This document shows, piece after piece, positions 61,563 to 64,000 of a stretch of DNA of 64,000 nucleotides. Below the pieces are notes generated by a model that worked only from the letters and a program-made list of their open reading frames with translations, searched no databases and was not told where the DNA came from. The position numbers and the translations under genes are program-made. The stretch spans positions 2,046,001-2,110,000 of the forward strand of contig NZ_CP084550.1 in the NCBI RefSeq assembly GCF_021800405.1, in the 5' to 3' direction. Numbering within the stretch: position 1 is the first letter of the stretch; each line of letters opens with the position of its first letter. Source of the stretch: Arthrobacter sp. FW306-07-I. GTDB taxonomy: Bacteria > Actinomycetota > Actinomycetes > Actinomycetales > Micrococcaceae.

Positions 61563-61994
61563 ATGCCAACAGTCCTCAATCCCTACCTGAGCTTCCGCGA
61601 CAATGCCCGCGAGGCGATGAACTTCTACCAGTCCGTGTTCGGCGGCGAACTGACGCTCAGCACCTTCGGCGACTTCCAGGCCGGCGAAGACCCTGCGGAA
61701 GCGGAAAAGATCATGCATGCCATGCTGGCCACCACCCAGGGCCTGGTACTCATGGGCGCGGACACCCCCAACAGCATGCAATACCACCCTGGCTCCTCCA
61801 TATCCATTTCCCTCAGCGGGGACGATGAGGTGGAGCTTCGCGGCTACTACCAGAAGCTCAGCGCCGACGGGGGAGCGGTGACAGTTCCCATGGAAAGGGC
61901 TCCGTGGGGAGATGTTTTTGGCATGTGTACCGACCGGTTCGGAGTGTCCTGGCTGGTCAACGTCAACGCCGCGCAGGTGACTCCGGCCTCCTGA
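61563..61994 (+). CDS. VOC superfamily (PhnB-like) protein
   Basis: A 143-residue glyalase/bleomycin-resistance-fold protein of the PhnB/YdcJ-like group. The start PTVLNPYLSFRDNAREAMNFYQSVFGG is diagnostic, with later HAMLATTQGLVLMGAD and PWGDVFGMCTDRFGVSWLVN containing the usual metal-fold residues. Function of this branch is unclear; not an obvious resistance gene. AAGGAGA lies 9 bases upstream of the ATG. Confidence 0.85.
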   Translation: MPTVLNPYLSFRDNAREAMNFYQSVFGGELTLSTFGDFQAGEDPAEAEKIMHAMLATTQGLVLMGADTPNSMQYHPGSSISISLSGDDEVELRGYYQKLSADGGAVTVPMERAPWGDVFGMCTDRFGVSWLVNVNAAQVTPAS

Positions 61995-62071
61995 GCTCCC
62001 TGCCCCGCCGCCGGGTGGCGGATCTTCCCTTGCTTCTTGAGGCCGGGCCCGCGGGCTGGGAGGATTAACGG

Positions 62072-62758
62072 GTGAGCCCCCTCATGGAGTTTCTCTCCGA
62101 CAAGTGGTGGATGGTATTTCCGCTGATGGCGTTCGCCGGTCGCTGGGCAAGCGGCTGGCGGCAGGCAGGCGAACGCCGGCACCGGCGCCGGGTTGAACTG
62201 TACAAGCTCAGGAACCAGGCGCTGGAAGCCGAAAGGGCCTCCGTGGGCGAGGTGCAGGCGCTGATGGCGACCCACGACGCGACCAATCGGCGGTGGCTCG
62301 ACTATGAGCTGGACGTGGGCAAGCTGATCGATTTCCCGATGATGACGGACGTCCGCGAACCGCTCACGGTAGCCTTCCTTCGGGCCAAGCGGGAAGCGGA
62401 CGGCCAGCGGCCCGCCTCCGCCGAAAACCTCCGGTCGGTGGCCGGCCTTGACGCGTACCGGCAGGCGGTCAACAACTTTGCGGTGGCGCTTGACGTGGCC
62501 GAGCGGGAAGCCCGGCGCGTCCGGGACAGCAAGTTCAGCGGGCCCGAACGCGAACGGCTGGCCACGGCACGCAAACTGCTGATGATCGCCGAGAACGACG
62601 CTGCCACCCCGGCCGAACGTCAAGCCGCCTACAAGCGGGCGCGTCATGAGCTGGACGGCCTCATCGTCCTGCCCGATGTCACGGTGGCGGCCCTCGAAGA
62701 GAAGATTGCGCCGGAACTGGATGCCGGGCCACGGCCGCCCCAGTTCCACCAGGGCTGA
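62072..62758 (+). CDS. Hypothetical membrane-anchored coiled-coil protein
   Basis: A 228-residue protein not recognised. It has a short hydrophobic N-terminus (WWMVFPLMAFAGRWASGW), then a basic stretch and a long helical, Ala/Glu/Arg-rich region (ERRHRRRVELYKLRNQALEAERA, VAEREARRVRDSKFSGPER) likely to form a coiled coil. The C-terminus is acidic/Pro-rich. It starts at GTG 62072 and ends 17 bases before the HAD-like gene. Probably a structural or scaffold protein of the cell envelope; this is only a suggestion. Confidence 0.6.
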   Translation: MSPLMEFLSDKWWMVFPLMAFAGRWASGWRQAGERRHRRRVELYKLRNQALEAERASVGEVQALMATHDATNRRWLDYELDVGKLIDFPMMTDVREPLTVAFLRAKREADGQRPASAENLRSVAGLDAYRQAVNNFAVALDVAEREARRVRDSKFSGPERERLATARKLLMIAENDAATPAERQAAYKRARHELDGLIVLPDVTVAALEEKIAPELDAGPRPPQFHQG

Positions 62759-62775
62759 GTCCCTGCAGGTGCAGT

Positions 62776-63282
62776 GTGTGGCGCACGCTCTATTTGGACG
62801 TCGACGGGGTGGTCTGTCCGTTCGGCCCGGACGGCGTAACCGGCTGGGGCTCTGAATGGCGGCGCGCCAACGCCGGGCTGCTGCCGGTGGCCTTCGCTGC
62901 CAAACTCGTGACCGGGCTCAACACCCTGGCCCGGACGCCCTGGCTGCGGTGCGTCTGGCTCACCAGCTGGGAGGAACTGGCCCCGCAATACCTGTGTCCC
63001 GCCGTCGGACTTGCCGGCCGGAACTGGCCGTACCTCGCTGCGGACGGGGCCGCCGGCGGGACCGGCTGGTGGAAGCTCCGGGCCATCCAGGCGGATGTTG
63101 AAAAAACGGGCCCGGATGCCGTGGCCTGGGTGGACGACCAACTGGCCTTCGAGGCTGAAGCACAGCAGTGGGCCCGGATCCTTGGCCACCGCATCCTGAC
63201 CGTCTCGCCGCATCCCCGGCGCGGAATAACGCCTCCGGAACTGGACCGGCTCCGGTCTTTCCTGCTCCAACCCGTGTTTTGA
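62776..63282 (+). CDS. HAD-like hydrolase family protein (unknown)
   Basis: A 168-residue protein with the HAD motif I at its start, LYLDVDGVVCPFGPDG (DxDG), and a possible late motif AWVDDQLAFEAE (DD) for metal binding. Motif II is likely the Thr/Ser in CVWLTSWEELAP. The length is short for a phosphatase but fits small cytosolic HAD members seen in actinobacteria. The GTG start follows GCAGGTGCA. Likely in one transcript with the gene before it. Confidence 0.65.
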   Translation: MWRTLYLDVDGVVCPFGPDGVTGWGSEWRRANAGLLPVAFAAKLVTGLNTLARTPWLRCVWLTSWEELAPQYLCPAVGLAGRNWPYLAADGAAGGTGWWKLRAIQADVEKTGPDAVAWVDDQLAFEAEAQQWARILGHRILTVSPHPRRGITPPELDRLRSFLLQPVF

Positions 63283-63434
63283 CCTCATGCCCGGGACGCG
63301 TACGATCGTTAGGGTTTCCCGCCGGTTGTGCCCGCGCCGCAAGTCATTCCACGCAAACAGCTGGTGAACTATGCTGTGCAAGGCAGCCTGGTAAGTGAAA
63401 CTGCTGAACGTCGACTCTGCAGATTGGGCAACAG

Positions 63435-64000
63435 GTGGATATCACCTTCATGGTGGCGCTGGTCATCGCACTGGCACTATTTTTCGACTTCACGAACGGC
63501 TTCCACGACACCGCGAACGCCATGGCAACGCCCATCGCGACGGGTGCCATCAAGCCCAAGACGGCCGTCGCCCTGGCGGCGGTGCTGAACCTCGTGGGCG
63601 CATTCCTTTCCACCGAGGTTGCCAAGACAATCTCCGGCGGCATCATCAGGGAGGGATCCGGCGGCGTCCAGATCACCCCGGAGATCATCTTCGCCGGGCT
63701 GATGGGTGCCGTCCTGTGGAACATGATCACCTGGCTCAAGGGCCTGCCGTCCAGTTCGTCGCACGCGCTGTTCGGCGGACTCATCGGCGCAGCCATCGTC
63801 GGCGCGGGTTTCAACTCCGTCAACCTTGAAACCCTGCTCCAGAAGGTCATCCTTCCCGCTGTTTTCGCACCTGTCATTGCCGGCCTTGCCGCCTACGTCT
63901 GCACGCGCCTGGCCTACGCCCTGACCTCCCGCCACGATCCCGAGACGGGCACCAAGCTCACCCAGAAGCGCGGCGGCTTCCGCACCGGGCAGATCTTCAC
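63435..64000 (+). CDS. Pit-type inorganic phosphate transporter (N-terminal part, cut by window end)
   Basis: The frame opens at GTG 63435 (an in-frame TGA lies at 63405) and stays open to the window end, 188 complete codons. It begins MDITFMVALVIALALFFDF, then TNGFHDTANAMATPIATGAI, the signature of Pit phosphate permeases, and continues with ALAAVLNLVGAFLSTEVAKT and WLKGLPSSSSHALFGGLIGA, the second conserved Pit repeat segment. It should import phosphate with H+ as a metal-phosphate complex. Several membrane helices are visible; the C-terminal half lies outside. No strong ribosome site precedes the GTG. Confidence 0.9.
   Translation, partial: MDITFMVALVIALALFFDFTNGFHDTANAMATPIATGAIKPKTAVALAAVLNLVGAFLSTEVAKTISGGIIREGSGGVQITPEIIFAGLMGAVLWNMITWLKGLPSSSSHALFGGLIGAAIVGAGFNSVNLETLLQKVILPAVFAPVIAGLAAYVCTRLAYALTSRHDPETGTKLTQKRGGFRTGQIF

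Noticed and set aside
63345..63375. Promoter for the Pit gene (TTCCAC ... TATGCT)
   Set aside because: The -35 matches only two consensus positions; the -10 alone is not enough to call it.
1..64000. CRISPR array, prophage or insertion sequence
   Set aside because: No regularly spaced repeats, transposase, integrase or phage structural genes were seen on either strand.

Overview
The window is high-GC (roughly two thirds G+C), gene-dense actinobacterial chromosome. GTG starts are frequent, convergent genes lie only a few bases apart, and the gene content is typical of Micrococcaceae, most likely Arthrobacter/Pseudarthrobacter (inferred from gene content and style, not from a database match). 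No insertion sequence, phage module, rRNA or CRISPR array is visible. No stretch longer than about 300 bases lacks a gene or decayed gene.

Layout. 1-2.0 kb: tail of a CPBP protease, an APH-like phosphotransferase and a small alpha/beta hydrolase. 2.1-12.0 kb: a self-contained selenocysteine island. It holds a three-subunit formate dehydrogenase whose catalytic subunit has an in-frame UGA followed by a SECIS-like hairpin, then selD (opposite strand), tRNA-Sec (selC), selA and selB. The window thus encodes a selenoprotein together with selenophosphate synthesis, the UGA-decoding tRNA, Ser-to-Sec conversion and the dedicated elongation factor; seryl-tRNA synthetase and FdhD/molybdopterin genes must lie elsewhere. 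12.0-17.3 kb: housekeeping and accessory genes (P-loop kinase, membrane protein, zinc alcohol dehydrogenase, lytic transglycosylase with a clear terminator, P450, CPBP protease).

17.5-27.5 kb: a xylan/xylo-oligosaccharide utilisation locus. A seven-gene minus-strand run encodes a sugar-binding lipoprotein, two ABC permeases, a GH3 glycosidase, a CE7 esterase, a secreted GH10 xylanase and a Gfo/Idh oxidoreductase. It diverges from a LacI-family regulator, with a perfect palindrome between them. No ABC ATPase is encoded, so a shared ATPase is presumably used. 27.5-33.5 kb: acyltransferase/SGNH protein, SMP-30 lactonase plus aldo/keto reductase, and a flotillin/NfeD-like pair. 33.7-38.2 kb: IclR regulator, MHS transporter, a decayed flavin reductase, an enoyl-CoA hydratase-like protein and an SDR.

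38.2-50.6 kb: UvrA-like ATPase, DUF1206 protein, MBL-fold hydrolase, SGNH hydrolase, a frameshifted SCO1664-family kinase-like gene beside its usual histidine-phosphatase partner, a 54-bp tandem repeat, a MoxR-type AAA+/vWA pair, a DHFR-like protein and a frameshifted BNR-repeat gene. 50.7-64 kb: 5'-3' exonuclease, flavin reductase, two small proteins behind a duplicated palindromic operator, an HrpB helicase, a stand-alone LigD-type polymerase domain, a YrdC/Sua5-like protein, a shortened KdpD-like kinase with a KdpE-like regulator, a VOC protein, two poorly known genes and the start of a Pit phosphate transporter.

The strongest systems are the selenocysteine/formate dehydrogenase island and the xylan locus; both are built from known families. 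Less explained items are the 33-codon frame between the formate dehydrogenase genes, the lack of a Tat signal on that enzyme, the 54-bp tandem repeat, the duplicated AGTAAGCTTACT operator, the large cruciform at 57.9 kb and three disrupted genes within 14 kb.
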